Positions 1 to 9,544 of a DNA stretch of 64,000 bases are shown one piece after another. Made by a program: the position numbers and the translations under genes. Where the stretch lies: the NCBI GenBank assembly GCA_022843605.1, contig JALHNI010000004.1, positions 1 to 64,000 on the forward strand. The letters run 5' to 3'. Position 1 is the first letter of the stretch; each line of letters begins with the position of its first letter. The notes below the pieces were generated by a model. It was not told the origin of the DNA. It saw nothing but the letters and a program-made list of their open reading frames with translations, and did not search any database. Origin of the DNA: Bryobacter sp. (lineage in GTDB: Bacteria; Acidobacteriota; Terriglobia; Bryobacterales; Bryobacteraceae).

Positions 1-1429
1 GACGGTTCCCGCAGACATCAAATAAGACCTCGGGAAGGCCATCCTGGAAGGTGAGCCGGTTATAGCCAAGGCGCAGTTCATTCACCATGCTGGCGCCGAA
101 AACGCGATTCCAACCGACGGCGGCATTTTGCGGACGAACGTAGCCAAGGCGATCGCGATTCGGAACGAGATCGGGGGTGAGGCTTTCTTCGTTGGCGATG
201 GAGTAGCGGCCAAAAAGGCTGGAGACGGCAGAGAGGTTGTAGTCGATGCGGGCCGAGCCGTTGTGGCCGTCCTGTTTGACGATGCCGTTGGAATTGACGT
301 AGGTGCTGACGCCGCTGTTGGGCACGGGCATAGCCGCCATGGCGGCGCGGGTGATGGGATTGATTCGCGTTTGGGGGATGACGTTACCGGGAAACGGCGA
401 GCGGCTGCCGGCGGTGAGGGTATCGGGATCGAAGAAGGTGCCGGTGGAACGCGAGAAATCGCCGGCGCGCTCAGCGGCAGTAGGCACCAGGACGGTCGTT
501 AGACCGACGCCGGCTTGGCGGAGGGTGAGACGCTCATAAGCGGCGAAGAAGAAGAGCTTGTCGCGCAGGATCGCGCCGCCGACGGTGCCGCCGAATTGAT
601 GGCGCTGGTTCTTCGGGAGCTTCGAGGTGACGGAGTTGAAAGGGCGGGCGTCGAGCTTCTGGTTGCGCAGGAACTCCCAGGCGGAGCCGTGCAGTTCATT
701 CGAGCCGGATTTCGAGACGACGTTGACCTGGGAGCCAGAGGCTCGACCGTACTGGGCACCGTACTGAGCGGATTGCACTTGAAACTCGTTCAGGGCGTCG
801 ACGATCGGGACGTAGCTGAGGGCATTGTAATCGGGGTCGGTGTTGGCCGCGCCATCGAAGGTGAAGAGGTTGTTGTTGGTCCGTCCGCCGGAGGAGGAGA
901 AACCGCCCGTCTGGTTGAGGCGAGCGTTGTTCTGCTGGACATTGCGGCCGCCGGCGTTGGTGCCAGGAACGAGCAGGGCGAGTTGGATGAACTGGCGGCC
1001 ATTGAGCGGCAGAGAGAGAATCTTTTCCTCGGTGATGTTGGTACCGGAGGCGGCCGACTCGGTGTTCAGCAAGGAAGCTGTGCCGGAGACTTCGATCTTC
1101 TCTGAGGCGGCGCCGATCTGCAGGACGGGGTTGAGAAGCGCGGGCAGAGCGACCTGCAGCTTGACGGCGGCGTCGTTGAAGGCCTTAAATCCGCTAGCGG
1201 AGACTTCGAGCCGATAGACGCCGGGGGGAATCAGATTGAACTGGTAGCGGCCTTCGGAGCTCGAGACGGTCGCGCGCTGGAGATTGGTGGCTCGATTCAC
1301 GAGGGTGAGGCGGGCGCCGGAAACGGAGGCGCCGGAGGGATCCTGAACGACGCCGGACAGAGTGGTGGTGTCCGTTTGGGCCGCCAGCAGGGCGGCGAAA
1401 CACAGCAGACTGGACGCGATTTTGAGCAT
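1..1429 (-). CDS. TonB-dependent receptor, Oar-like (N-terminal part, cut by window edge)
   Basis: About 476 codons are visible, open from the ATG at 1429 to the left edge, so the C-terminal barrel lies outside. The N-terminus MLKIASSLLCFAALLAAQT is a Sec signal peptide. It is followed by a carboxypeptidase-regulatory-like beta-sandwich (residues about 22-105, with SGVVQDPSGASVSGA and the GRYQFNLIPPGVYRL turn) and then a plug-like region (LPLNGRQFIQL, FTFDGAANTDPDYNALSYVPI). This order is that of the large Oar/TonB-dependent receptors abundant in Solibacter-type Acidobacteria, which act in the outer membrane in uptake or adhesion. The substrate cannot be told. It is divergent from tex with about 100 bases between them. 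Family call is firm; start is the only ATG before the signal peptide. Confidence 0.85.
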   Translation of the reverse strand, partial: MLKIASSLLCFAALLAAQTDTTTLSGVVQDPSGASVSGARLTLVNRATNLQRATVSSSEGRYQFNLIPPGVYRLEVSASGFKAFNDAAVKLQVALPALLNPVLQIGAASEKIEVSGTASLLNTESAASGTNITEEKILSLPLNGRQFIQLALLVPGTNAGGRNVQQNNARLNQTGGFSSSGGRTNNNLFTFDGAANTDPDYNALSYVPIVDALNEFQVQSAQYGAQYGRASGSQVNVVSKSGSNELHGSAWEFLRNQKLDARPFNSVTSKLPKNQRHQFGGTVGGAILRDKLFFFAAYERLTLRQAGVGLTTVLVPTAAERAGDFSRSTGTFFDPDTLTAGSRSPFPGNVIPQTRINPITRAAMAAMPVPNSGVSTYVNSNGIVKQDGHNGSARIDYNLSAVSSLFGRYSIANEESLTPDLVPNRDRLGYVRPQNAAVGWNRVFGASMVNELRLGYNRLTFQDGLPEVLFDVCGNR

Positions 1430-1532
1430 GTCCCGCCAGTGTCGCAACCGCAAATGAACTCAGGAACACAGCCTCGTTGCAAATGGATGAACACCCGGAG
1501 AAACGGAATCTGCCGCTATCATGAAGGGGTCC

Positions 1533-3797
1533 ATGTCATCATTCACCCCGGAGATCCTTCTCCACATTTCCCAGATTCTTAACGTTTCCATCAAGAGCCT
1601 GATGGCCACCATCGAACTTCTCGATGAGGGCGGCACGGTCCCGTTCATCGCCCGCTACCGAAAGGAGGCCACCGGCAATCTGGACGAGGTGCAGATCCGC
1701 AACATCGAGGAGAAGCTCGCCTATTTTCGAGCGTTAGTGGACCGAAAGGCGACGGTGCTCGCATCGATTGAGGAGCAAGGCAAGCTGACGCCTGAGTTGA
1801 AGGACAAAATCGAAGCCACGCTGGATCTGAGCGAACTCGAAGATCTGTACCTGCCCTACAAGCCCAAACGCCGTACCAAGGCGACGATCGCCAAGGAGAA
1901 AGGCCTTGAACCACTCGGCTTGTATCTCTGGAACCAGGAGCCCACCGGCATACCGATCAGCGACTTCGCGGCCACGTTCGTTGATGTCGAAAAAGGAGTC
2001 GCGACGGTGGACGAAGCGCTGGAAGGCGCCCGCCACATTGTCGCCGAGATCATCAGCGAACAGGCCGACTACCGCAAAGCGCTGCGCCAGATGATGCTGG
2101 ACGAAGGCGTGGTGACCAGCCGCAAGATCAGCGACGCGCCCGACCCCGAAGAGAAGTTCAAGATGTACTACGACTATCGCGAGCCGGCGAAAGCGATCCC
2201 GTCGCACCGCATGTTGGCGATCCGCCGGGGCGAGAACGAGAATGTACTGTACTTCCTGATTGAACTGGAGGCTGAGCGGCCGTTGGCTTATTTGAAGTCG
2301 CAGGTGATTCGCGCCGCCGGCGACTGGGTGCCCCATCTCGAGGTGAGCGTCGAAGACTGCTGGAAGCGTTTACTGAATAACTCGATCCAGACTGACATTC
2401 GCATGGAGCTCAAGCAACGCTCCGATGCCGAGGCGATCAAGGTATTCCGCGATAACTTACAGAACTTACTGCTTGCGCCGCCGGCCGGTGAACTTACGGT
2501 ACTGGCGCTCGATCCCGGCATCCGCACAGGCTGTAAGTTGGCGGTGATCGATGAGACGGGCAAGATTCTCGAGCATACAGTCATCTATCCGCATGAACCC
2601 AAGAATGACGTGGTGGGCTCGTCGCGGATCTTGAAGAACCTGATCGAGAAGCACAAAGTGCGGGCCATTGCGATCGGCAACGGCACGGCTTCGCGCGAAA
2701 CCGACTCTTTCGTAAAGGGCTTCTTTCAGCGCGAAAACATCACGAACGTTTTCACCGTGATGGTGAATGAGTCCGGCGCCTCAATTTACTCGGCTTCCGA
2801 TATTGCACGCCAGGAGTTCCCGGATCTGGACCTGACGGTCCGCAGCGCCATCTCGATCGGCCGCCGGCTGCAGGATCCGCTGGCCGAACTCGTGAAGATT
2901 GACCCGAAGTCGATCGGCGTCGGGCAGTATCAGCATGACGTCGATCAGCGGCAATTACAGCAGTCGCTGGAGACGGTGATCGAAAGCTGCGTGAACCGGG
3001 TGGGCGTGGACCTGAATACTTCTTCCTGGGCCTTACTGCGCTATGTCGCGGGCATCAACGAGCGCACGGCGATTAAGATCGTCGAGTTCCGCAATGAGCA
3101 CGGCGCTTTCAAATCGCGCGTGCAACTCATGGCCGTGCCTGGAGTGGGCCCAAAGACGTTCGAGCAGGCGGCGGGCTTCCTGCGCATTCGCAATGGCGAC
3201 CATCCGCTCGATATCACGGCCGTTCACCCCGAGAGCTATCCGCTGGTTGAGCAGATCGCCGGGTCACTCGGCAAGACGATCCCGGAACTGATCCAGGAAC
3301 CGGGACTGCTGGAAAAGGTGAACAAATCCGGCCTCGCCGCCGGCACGTTCACCTTGAACGACATCCTGGAAGAGCTCAAGAAGCCGGGCCGCGATCCGCG
3401 TGACAAATTCGTGGCGCCGTCCTTCCGGGACGACGTGCACACCATCGCGGACCTATCGCCCGGCATGCAACTCGAAGGCGTGGTGACTAACGTAACCAAG
3501 TTCGGAGCGTTCGTCGATATCGGCGTGCATCAGGACGGCCTGGTGCACATCAGCGAACTATCGAACCGCTTTATCCAGGACGCCTCGGAGGCGGTGAAGG
3601 TGGGCCAGATCGTCAAGGTGCAGGTGCTAAGCGCAGACGCGAAGGCGAAGCGTATTGCGCTCTCGATGAAGGCGTTGATGGGCCCGGCACCGCAGCGGCC
3701 AAACACTCAGCGGCCACCGGCTCAACGGCAAGCGGCTCCCGCTCCCAGCATGAACGACAAGCTGGCGGCGTTGCAGTCGAAGTGGAAGTCCCGCTAG
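1533..3797 (+). CDS. tex: Tex family RNA-binding transcription accessory protein
   Basis: A 754-residue cytoplasmic Tex/YhgF protein of normal family length. Domain order: Tex-like helical N-terminus (about 1-185, with VPFIARYRKEATGNLDE), YqgF/RNase H-like fold around 320-450 (LALDPGIRTGCKLAVID), helix-hairpin-helix pair around 480-560 (LMAVPGVGPKTFEQAAGFL) and an S1 RNA-binding domain near the C-terminus (GVVTNVTKFGAFVDIGVHQD), then a Pro/Gln/Ala tail. An in-frame ATG also exists at 1521, but the ATG at 1533 has AAGGGG four bases upstream while 1521 has no Shine-Dalgarno match, so 1533 is preferred. The gene ends one base before the stop of the convergent NIPSNAP gene. Confidence 0.95.
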   Translation: MSSFTPEILLHISQILNVSIKSLMATIELLDEGGTVPFIARYRKEATGNLDEVQIRNIEEKLAYFRALVDRKATVLASIEEQGKLTPELKDKIEATLDLSELEDLYLPYKPKRRTKATIAKEKGLEPLGLYLWNQEPTGIPISDFAATFVDVEKGVATVDEALEGARHIVAEIISEQADYRKALRQMMLDEGVVTSRKISDAPDPEEKFKMYYDYREPAKAIPSHRMLAIRRGENENVLYFLIELEAERPLAYLKSQVIRAAGDWVPHLEVSVEDCWKRLLNNSIQTDIRMELKQRSDAEAIKVFRDNLQNLLLAPPAGELTVLALDPGIRTGCKLAVIDETGKILEHTVIYPHEPKNDVVGSSRILKNLIEKHKVRAIAIGNGTASRETDSFVKGFFQRENITNVFTVMVNESGASIYSASDIARQEFPDLDLTVRSAISIGRRLQDPLAELVKIDPKSIGVGQYQHDVDQRQLQQSLETVIESCVNRVGVDLNTSSWALLRYVAGINERTAIKIVEFRNEHGAFKSRVQLMAVPGVGPKTFEQAAGFLRIRNGDHPLDITAVHPESYPLVEQIAGSLGKTIPELIQEPGLLEKVNKSGLAAGTFTLNDILEELKKPGRDPRDKFVAPSFRDDVHTIADLSPGMQLEGVVTNVTKFGAFVDIGVHQDGLVHISELSNRFIQDASEAVKVGQIVKVQVLSADAKAKRIALSMKALMGPAPQRPNTQRPPAQRQAAPAPSMNDKLAALQSKWKSR

Positions 3798-3798
3798 C

Positions 3799-4587
3799 CT
3801 ACCGAATCTGCGAGAACGGCAGCGGCGAAAACATGATGTTCGAGATATTCGATACGATCTCCGCGTCGGAGTAACCTTCGGTCGCGCGCAGTTTCGCCCA
3901 TTCGGGATCGTTGACGAAAGCCTTCCAGTTGCGCTCACGAGCCGCTAAGTCATCGTAGGCAAGTAAGTAAGTCAAGCTGGGCTGATTGGGCCCAAAGACG
4001 GTTTCGCCGAAGAAGACCGGTAGTAAGCCGGTCTTCTTGAAGATGCGGATTTCGCCCATCGTATCGAACATCCCAATCTTCTTACGTAGCGCGCCCCAGT
4101 GGTTCGCCTCATAGGTGCGGAGTTCGAAAACGCGTGCAGGTTTCTTCTCGTCAATCGGGGGCGCCACCACTTTGGGGAACCCTTCAAAGGCCCGCAAGAG
4201 CTGGGTCTCCACGCGCATGTAGCTCAAGCCCGGCAAAGCCTGGAACGCCTGAGCCGCTTTCTGGTACTCGGCGTCGCCACCGATCTTGTCCCACGCCTGT
4301 TCCATCGCATAGATGGAGCCGTAGGAGCGAACCGTCAGGATAAAGGGCGTCTCCGGGGCAATCAGGCTAGAAAAGACTCCGACCGGTCCTAAGCCGGCGC
4401 GCAAAGCGGCGGGCAGGTAGGCGTTCTTGATAAAGTCGGTCACCCGTTGGCGCTGATTCTCCCGCATATTGCGAAGCCGGTAGTAACGCAACTCGATGTA
4501 GGAACTCTCCTGGCGCTTCGGCGCAGGAGTCTGGGCAAGTGCGAGAGGGAGCGTGGAGGTCGCAGTGAGCAGGGAACGGCGTTTCAT
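3799..4587 (-). CDS. NIPSNAP-family secreted protein
   Basis: A 262-residue protein with an N-terminal signal (MKRRSLLTATSTLPLALAQ; the Arg pair suggests Tat or Sec export). Two NIPSNAP-like ferredoxin-fold halves can be seen: residues about 28-135 (YIELRYYRLRNMRENQRQRV) and about 150-255 (VFELRTYEANHWGALRKKIGMFD). Such dimeric alpha-beta barrel proteins often accompany sugar and DUF1501 gene sets in Acidobacteria and Planctomycetes; a reaction has not been assigned. It is the last gene of the minus-strand run that starts at 9471, separated by 31 bases from the isomerase gene. Confidence 0.8.
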   Translation of the reverse strand: MKRRSLLTATSTLPLALAQTPAPKRQESSYIELRYYRLRNMRENQRQRVTDFIKNAYLPAALRAGLGPVGVFSSLIAPETPFILTVRSYGSIYAMEQAWDKIGGDAEYQKAAQAFQALPGLSYMRVETQLLRAFEGFPKVVAPPIDEKKPARVFELRTYEANHWGALRKKIGMFDTMGEIRIFKKTGLLPVFFGETVFGPNQPSLTYLLAYDDLAARERNWKAFVNDPEWAKLRATEGYSDAEIVSNISNIMFSPLPFSQIR

Positions 4588-4618
4588 GACTCCCCCGATT
4601 ATAAGCCTGCGATGGAAG

Positions 4619-5488
4619 TCAGGCGAACGCCCGCCGCACTTTGGCCAGGAACGCGTTCATCACCTCTTTCGGGTCGCCTTCACCAAGCGCTTCGATCGGC
4701 GCGAAACCGCGATAGCCGATCTTCTCCATCAAGGTGCGCAACTTCGGCAGGTCGATGTCGACCTTCTTCTTGCCATACCAGACGTGTTCCTTAATCTGCC
4801 AATTGGAGGCGTACGGCAGCAACCGTTCGATCTCCTCGTAGGGATCGCCCTGCCGCACGCTACCCACATCAAGAATCACGCTGAACCACTCCGAGTCCAC
4901 CGCTTTGACGACGCGGATCGTTTCTTCCGCGGTCTTCAGGAAGTCATCGTGATGCTGCAGTCCGATAATGACGCCCTGTTTCCGGCCATAGTCGGCGCAT
5001 TCTTTGAACGCGGGCACCATCCACTCGAGCACCTGATCGAAGCTATACCCTTTCGGCACTTCGCGGCCCGAGAACACCCGCACCATGTCCGAGCCCAACT
5101 TGGCCGCGACATCCACCCAATTCTTCACCAGTTGAATATGTCCCTGCCGGCTGGAGGGATCGGTGAGCGCAAAGTCATTGCGCACACCGGTACCGGTAAT
5201 GGTCACGCCGTTTAGGAACGCGGTGCGTTTCAGTGCGTAGAGATACTCATCCGAGGGCACATTCGGATAGCCAGGGAAGTAGTAGCCCGTCAGGTCGACA
5301 CCATCGATTTGCTGCTGTGCGCAATAATCGATGACATCGTTCAACTTCATCGTTCCCGCCATCAAAGGCTTGTTAAACGAGTAGGCATTTAAGCCAATCT
5401 TGACGCGGGTCCCGGGGCGGCGCTTCAATTCATGGCCGGCGAAAAGCGGTGCGGTGGCGATGCCAGCAAGTAAGTGACGGCGATTCAT
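4619..5488 (-). CDS. Sugar phosphate isomerase/epimerase-like TIM-barrel protein (exported)
   Basis: A 289-residue protein of the AP-endonuclease-2/xylose-isomerase-like TIM-barrel family. The start ATG at 5488 is chosen because GGAG lies seven bases upstream; a TTG two codons earlier has none. The N-terminus MNRRHLLAGIATAPLFAGHE is a short twin-arginine-like signal. Family features include KIGLNAYSFNKPL, the acidic residues in GVIIGLQHHDDFLK and SVILDVGS (likely metal site), IKEHVWYGKKKVDIDL, and a final GYRGFAPIEALGEGD strand. It follows the DUF1501 gene by 11 bases and probably works on the same unknown carbohydrate substrate. The exact substrate cannot be read from the sequence. Confidence 0.8.
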   Translation of the reverse strand: MNRRHLLAGIATAPLFAGHELKRRPGTRVKIGLNAYSFNKPLMAGTMKLNDVIDYCAQQQIDGVDLTGYYFPGYPNVPSDEYLYALKRTAFLNGVTITGTGVRNDFALTDPSSRQGHIQLVKNWVDVAAKLGSDMVRVFSGREVPKGYSFDQVLEWMVPAFKECADYGRKQGVIIGLQHHDDFLKTAEETIRVVKAVDSEWFSVILDVGSVRQGDPYEEIERLLPYASNWQIKEHVWYGKKKVDIDLPKLRTLMEKIGYRGFAPIEALGEGDPKEVMNAFLAKVRRAFA

Positions 5489-5499
5489 GTGCAAGACTC

Positions 5500-6909
5500 C
5501 TATGCCAAAATCTCTTTGATCACGCGGGCGGGGTTCACGCCGACCAGGGACTCTTCGCGGCCCTCATAAAAGTAGGTATTTTTCAGATGGTCGATGCCGA
5601 GTAAGTGCTGAATCGTCGCATGTATGTCACTGTGGCCGACCTTGAAGTCAGGGACCGCAGCGTATCCGAGTTCATCGGTCTGGCCAAAGTCGTAGCCGGG
5701 CTTCAAGCCGGCGCCGGCCATCCACAAGCTGAAACCATAGGGATTATGATCGCGGCCCGGCGCGGAATTCGCCGCCTCAATAGTTGGCAGGCGACCGAAT
5801 TCGCCGGACCAGACAACCAGGGTGTCGTCCAACATGCCACGGCTTTCGAGGTCGGTCAGCAGCGCGGACATGCCTTGGTCAATGTAGTGGCAAAGTCCTG
5901 GCAACTGGCCCTTGATGTTGCTGTGCGTATCCCAGCCACCACCGCCGCCCGCATACACCTGCACAAAGCGAACCCCGCTTTCGACAAGCCGACGCGCCAT
6001 CAGGCAGAGTTTGCCGAACTGGCCGGACGCTTTCTCCTCAGTGCCGTAGAGCTTGCGCGTAACCTCACTCTCGGCACTCAGGTCGGCGACGCGCAAGGCC
6101 TCCACCTGCATCCGGGCGGCTAACTCGTAGTTGGAGATTCGCGCTTCCAAATCCTGATCCAGCGCGTGCTGTCCCTTCTGTTCCCGATTCAACTGGCCGA
6201 CCATATCGAGCAGCCGGACTTGCTGTTCTGGCGAGATCCGGTCCGGCCGTTTGATATTGAAGATCGGCGCCTGCGCATCGGCCCGCATCGCCGTGCCGCT
6301 ATACACGGGCGGCAGCCAGGCCGAAGAATGCGCGCGGGTTCCGATACTGGTGCCGTCGCCCAGGGCGATGTAGGCCGGCAGGTTCTGATTCTCACTGCCG
6401 AGCGCATAGCTCACCCAGGAGCCTAAGCTGGGGAACCCGGTAAAGCCTCGGCCCGTGACGAAGGTGAACTGCGCTGTCGAATGGTCGATGCGATCTGTCT
6501 GCATGGACCGCACGAAAGTGACGCGATCGACCACCTTCTGGAAATGCGGAAGTAAGTTGGTGATCTCGCGGCCGCTCTGCCCGCACTTCGTGAACTCCCA
6601 AGGGCTGGCCATCATCTGCTGCGAGCCATTCAGTGCCCGGCCTTTAATTTCGAACGGCGCAGGTTGACCATCGAACTTACGCAGTACAGGCTTGGGATCG
6701 TACATATCGATCGTGCTGGGTCCACCGCCGACGTAAATGAAAATGACATTTTTCGCCTTCGGCGCGAAGTGCGGCGATTTCACCCTCAGGTTATACTGCG
6801 GACCCTTTACGGCGTCCGCCCCCAAGGCCATCATGGAACTCAAAGCGAGCCCGCCGAAGCCCACCGCCGTCTCACGTAATGCCTGCCGCCGGCTGAGAAA
6901 GTGTTTCAT
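5500..6909 (-). CDS. DUF1501 family exported protein
   Basis: A 469-residue DUF1501 protein of the alkaline-phosphatase/sulfatase-like fold. The start at 6909 is preferred because GGAG sits nine bases upstream; the earlier in-frame ATG at 6924 abuts the stop of the upstream gene. The N-terminus MKHFLSRRQALRETAVGFGG is a Tat signal. Typical family stretches are NVIFIYVGGGPSTIDMYDPKP, FVRSMQTDRIDHSTAQF, GVRFVQVYAGGGGGWDTHSN, LVVWSGEFGRLP and GRDHNPYGFS, which hold the conserved Asp/His/Gly residues. It forms a pair with the cytochrome/DUF1549-DUF1553 gene, a combination widespread in Planctomycetes and Acidobacteria and linked by context to polysaccharide breakdown. Biochemical function is not established. 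Confidence 0.9.
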   Translation of the reverse strand: MKHFLSRRQALRETAVGFGGLALSSMMALGADAVKGPQYNLRVKSPHFAPKAKNVIFIYVGGGPSTIDMYDPKPVLRKFDGQPAPFEIKGRALNGSQQMMASPWEFTKCGQSGREITNLLPHFQKVVDRVTFVRSMQTDRIDHSTAQFTFVTGRGFTGFPSLGSWVSYALGSENQNLPAYIALGDGTSIGTRAHSSAWLPPVYSGTAMRADAQAPIFNIKRPDRISPEQQVRLLDMVGQLNREQKGQHALDQDLEARISNYELAARMQVEALRVADLSAESEVTRKLYGTEEKASGQFGKLCLMARRLVESGVRFVQVYAGGGGGWDTHSNIKGQLPGLCHYIDQGMSALLTDLESRGMLDDTLVVWSGEFGRLPTIEAANSAPGRDHNPYGFSLWMAGAGLKPGYDFGQTDELGYAAVPDFKVGHSDIHATIQHLLGIDHLKNTYFYEGREESLVGVNPARVIKEILA

Positions 6910-6924
6910 CGCCTGAGTCTCCAT

Positions 6925-9471
6925 TTAGTAGCTATAAAGAAAATCGTTTGCGCCAAACATAGCTTGAAGAAAGAGGCGTAGCCCTTCTTTCTTGTCCCCG
7001 TTCTTGTCCCCGCTAGCCGCAATCGACTGCTGACCGATCGCCAATTCCCGTGGCGACGGAGGACGGCTGTAAGCCGCGTCGAAGGCCCGCAGGAGGGCCG
7101 CGTCGTAATTGCCGCGGCTTTGCTCGAGTAACTGATCGGCGAAGGCCGAAGTGGTCCGCAGTGTGAGTGGGCTATTCAGCAGCGCCAGCGACTGCGTCGG
7201 CAGCGCCGAACGGAAGCGCTGCGGCTGATTGTCCGCCGTCATCGTCGGCGCATCGAAGGCATGTAGAAAAGCCACCGGGCGCGTACGAAACTGCCCTAAA
7301 TACAGACTGCGGCGGTTGGCATTGCCCTTGGTCTCATCCTCCATCCACTGCCCGTCCGGCCCTCGCTTCAGCGGCTCATGCCGGCCATACATTTTCTCCT
7401 GCAGCAGTCCACTGACCTGCAACATTGCGTCGCGAATGGCTTCAGCCTCCAGGCGGAGGGGCGGTTTGCGCCAGAGTAACTTCGCCGAGGGGTCGACTGC
7501 CAGATAGGCAGGCACCTCGGCTGACGACTGCCGGTAAACCTGCGACAACATGATCTGTTTGGTTAGCCATTTCAGGTCCCAGTTCTTCTCCTGAAACGTG
7601 ACGGCCAGGTAGTCGAGTAACTCCGGATGCGTGGGGCGGTCGCCCTGCTTGCCGAAGTCATCCACCGATCGCACAAGGCCTTCGCCAAAGTGAAATTGCC
7701 AGACGCGATTCACGAAAACCCGCGCCACCAGCGGATTCTCGCGCGACACCAGCCAGTTGGCCAGGGTGAGCCGCCGCCCCGTATGGTGCCACTCGGGATG
7801 CGCCTGCGGATCGGGAAAGGCGAATGGCTTCTGGGGATCGTCAAGCACGGCAGGCAAGCCGGGCTTCACCTCATCGCCGGGTGCCAGGTAATTCCCACGC
7901 TGTAGTAGATAAGTGGCGGAGGGAGTTTTTGAGACATCCCATGCCGCCTCGATGAAGTTTGGATCGACGTTCGATTGCTTCTTCCGACGCGCCGCTTTCT
8001 TCGCGCTGATCTCGTTCTTCCAAGCCGTAAGTTCCGGAAAGCGCTGCTCCATCTCCTGGTCAGTGATGAATTCCTTCGGCGCATTGCGATCGACTTCCAA
8101 ATCAGGGTCCGCCTCGATCTGTTGGCGTATCTGAGTCCGGCGCTCAGCCGGCATCTCCCGTCCCGACTTCAACTCGTTCCGATAGCGCTGATACGTGGCC
8201 TCCAGCAAATCGTCAAGCCGGCGCAACGTCTTGGCGTCGGTGCTGGTGACATCCTTGATCCATGCCTCCCGCTGACTGGGCGGCACGTCCAGCACCATGC
8301 GGCTGGGCCACGGGCCAAAACCAAGGCTGGCCGCCAACCAGTTCTCCGGGTCGAAGACGGCCTGATAGCTCGCAGTCAACCGGTAGTAATCTTTCTGCAG
8401 GATCGGATCGAACTTGTGGTCGTGGCAACGCGCGCAGCCGATGGAAAGTCCGGTGACCGCGGACAGGCTCGTCTCCATTGACTTTTGCAGGGCATCGAAG
8501 TACTTATCCACCTCGTAGATGGTCTGGTTGTCAGTAATGTCGGCGGTGGTCCGCAGAAAGCCGGTTGCGGTGAGCGGTTCCACCTGCTCCGGTGAAGGCG
8601 AGGTGCCGGGCTTGTAATTCACTAACTGATCGCCCGCGATCTGCTCCAGCAGAAACCGATTGATCGGCTTATTCTTATTGAAGGCCCGAATCACATAGTC
8701 GCGGTATTTGTAAGATACCTCCCGCTCACTATCTCCGGCATCTCCGCGCGAGTCTGAGTAACCGGCCACGTCGAGCCAGTGGCGGCCCCAGTGTTCGCCG
8801 TAGCGTTCGGAGGCAAGCAAACGGTCCAGCAGATGCTCATACGCCATGGGCGACTGGTCTTCGAGGAAGGCCTTGGTCTCGGCCGGCGTTGGCGGCAATC
8901 CCGTCAGGTCGAAGAACGTCCGCCGCAGCAGCACACGCCGGTCGGCCTCGGGCTGCATCTTCCATCCTTTGGCTTCGAGCCGCGACAGGACAAAGGCATC
9001 GATGGGCGTACGAGTTGCCCCCTTGACGATCGGTACGGCGGGCTTTACCGGCACCTGGAAAGACCACCAGCGGCGGGCCTCCGGAGTAATCTTCGCGGCC
9101 TCCCGCGCGGCCTGCGCCGCATCGGCCTCCGCCTTAGGAAAGCGTCCCTGCTCGATGTAGGCCTTCAGCGTCTGTTTCTGGGCCGCCGAAAGCTTACCGC
9201 CGACGGGCATTTGTCCGCTTTCCACCATCAGCCACAGCATGCTGTGCGAGGGCTTACCCGGGGCAATCACCGGTCCGCTACCGCCGCCATTCATCATGCC
9301 GGCAAAGCTGGTGAGGTCCAGCCCGCCCATCTTCTTCTCGCTGCTATGGCAGGAGGTACAGTTCTTCTCGAGGATGGGCAGAATCTCGTCCTTAAACAGC
9401 GGCGCCCGCTGCGCCAGCATCGGCGCGGCGAGCAGGGCGAGGAGCGCGAGACGCAGCCGTTTGTCGAACAT
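6925..9471 (-). CDS. Planctomycete-type cytochrome c/DUF1549/DUF1553 (PSD1-like) protein
   Basis: An 848-residue exported protein. The open frame extends upstream to 9708, but that part runs into the divergent creatininase-like gene; the ATG at 9471 has GGAGG nine bases before it and begins a clean signal peptide (MFDKRLRLALLALLAAPMLA). A c-type heme site CTSCH is at residues 38-42, followed by the DUF1549 region ([30 protein letters not shown], a second CxxCH) and C-terminal DUF1553 (LVARVFVNRVWQFHFGEGLV, DDFGKQGDRPTHPELLDYLA). It is probably a periplasmic redox or hydrolytic partner of the DUF1501 protein that follows directly. Function is known only by context. Confidence 0.92.
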   Translation of the reverse strand: MFDKRLRLALLALLAAPMLAQRAPLFKDEILPILEKNCTSCHSSEKKMGGLDLTSFAGMMNGGGSGPVIAPGKPSHSMLWLMVESGQMPVGGKLSAAQKQTLKAYIEQGRFPKAEADAAQAAREAAKITPEARRWWSFQVPVKPAVPIVKGATRTPIDAFVLSRLEAKGWKMQPEADRRVLLRRTFFDLTGLPPTPAETKAFLEDQSPMAYEHLLDRLLASERYGEHWGRHWLDVAGYSDSRGDAGDSEREVSYKYRDYVIRAFNKNKPINRFLLEQIAGDQLVNYKPGTSPSPEQVEPLTATGFLRTTADITDNQTIYEVDKYFDALQKSMETSLSAVTGLSIGCARCHDHKFDPILQKDYYRLTASYQAVFDPENWLAASLGFGPWPSRMVLDVPPSQREAWIKDVTSTDAKTLRRLDDLLEATYQRYRNELKSGREMPAERRTQIRQQIEADPDLEVDRNAPKEFITDQEMEQRFPELTAWKNEISAKKAARRKKQSNVDPNFIEAAWDVSKTPSATYLLQRGNYLAPGDEVKPGLPAVLDDPQKPFAFPDPQAHPEWHHTGRRLTLANWLVSRENPLVARVFVNRVWQFHFGEGLVRSVDDFGKQGDRPTHPELLDYLAVTFQEKNWDLKWLTKQIMLSQVYRQSSAEVPAYLAVDPSAKLLWRKPPLRLEAEAIRDAMLQVSGLLQEKMYGRHEPLKRGPDGQWMEDETKGNANRRSLYLGQFRTRPVAFLHAFDAPTMTADNQPQRFRSALPTQSLALLNSPLTLRTTSAFADQLLEQSRGNYDAALLRAFDAAYSRPPSPRELAIGQQSIAASGDKNGDKKEGLRLFLQAMFGANDFLYSY

Positions 9472-9544
9472 GGACGGGAACCTCCAGTTGTGGGTCACTG
9501 ATATCTTATATGGCTGAACGGTTCTCTGCTTGAAAGGCTCCCCG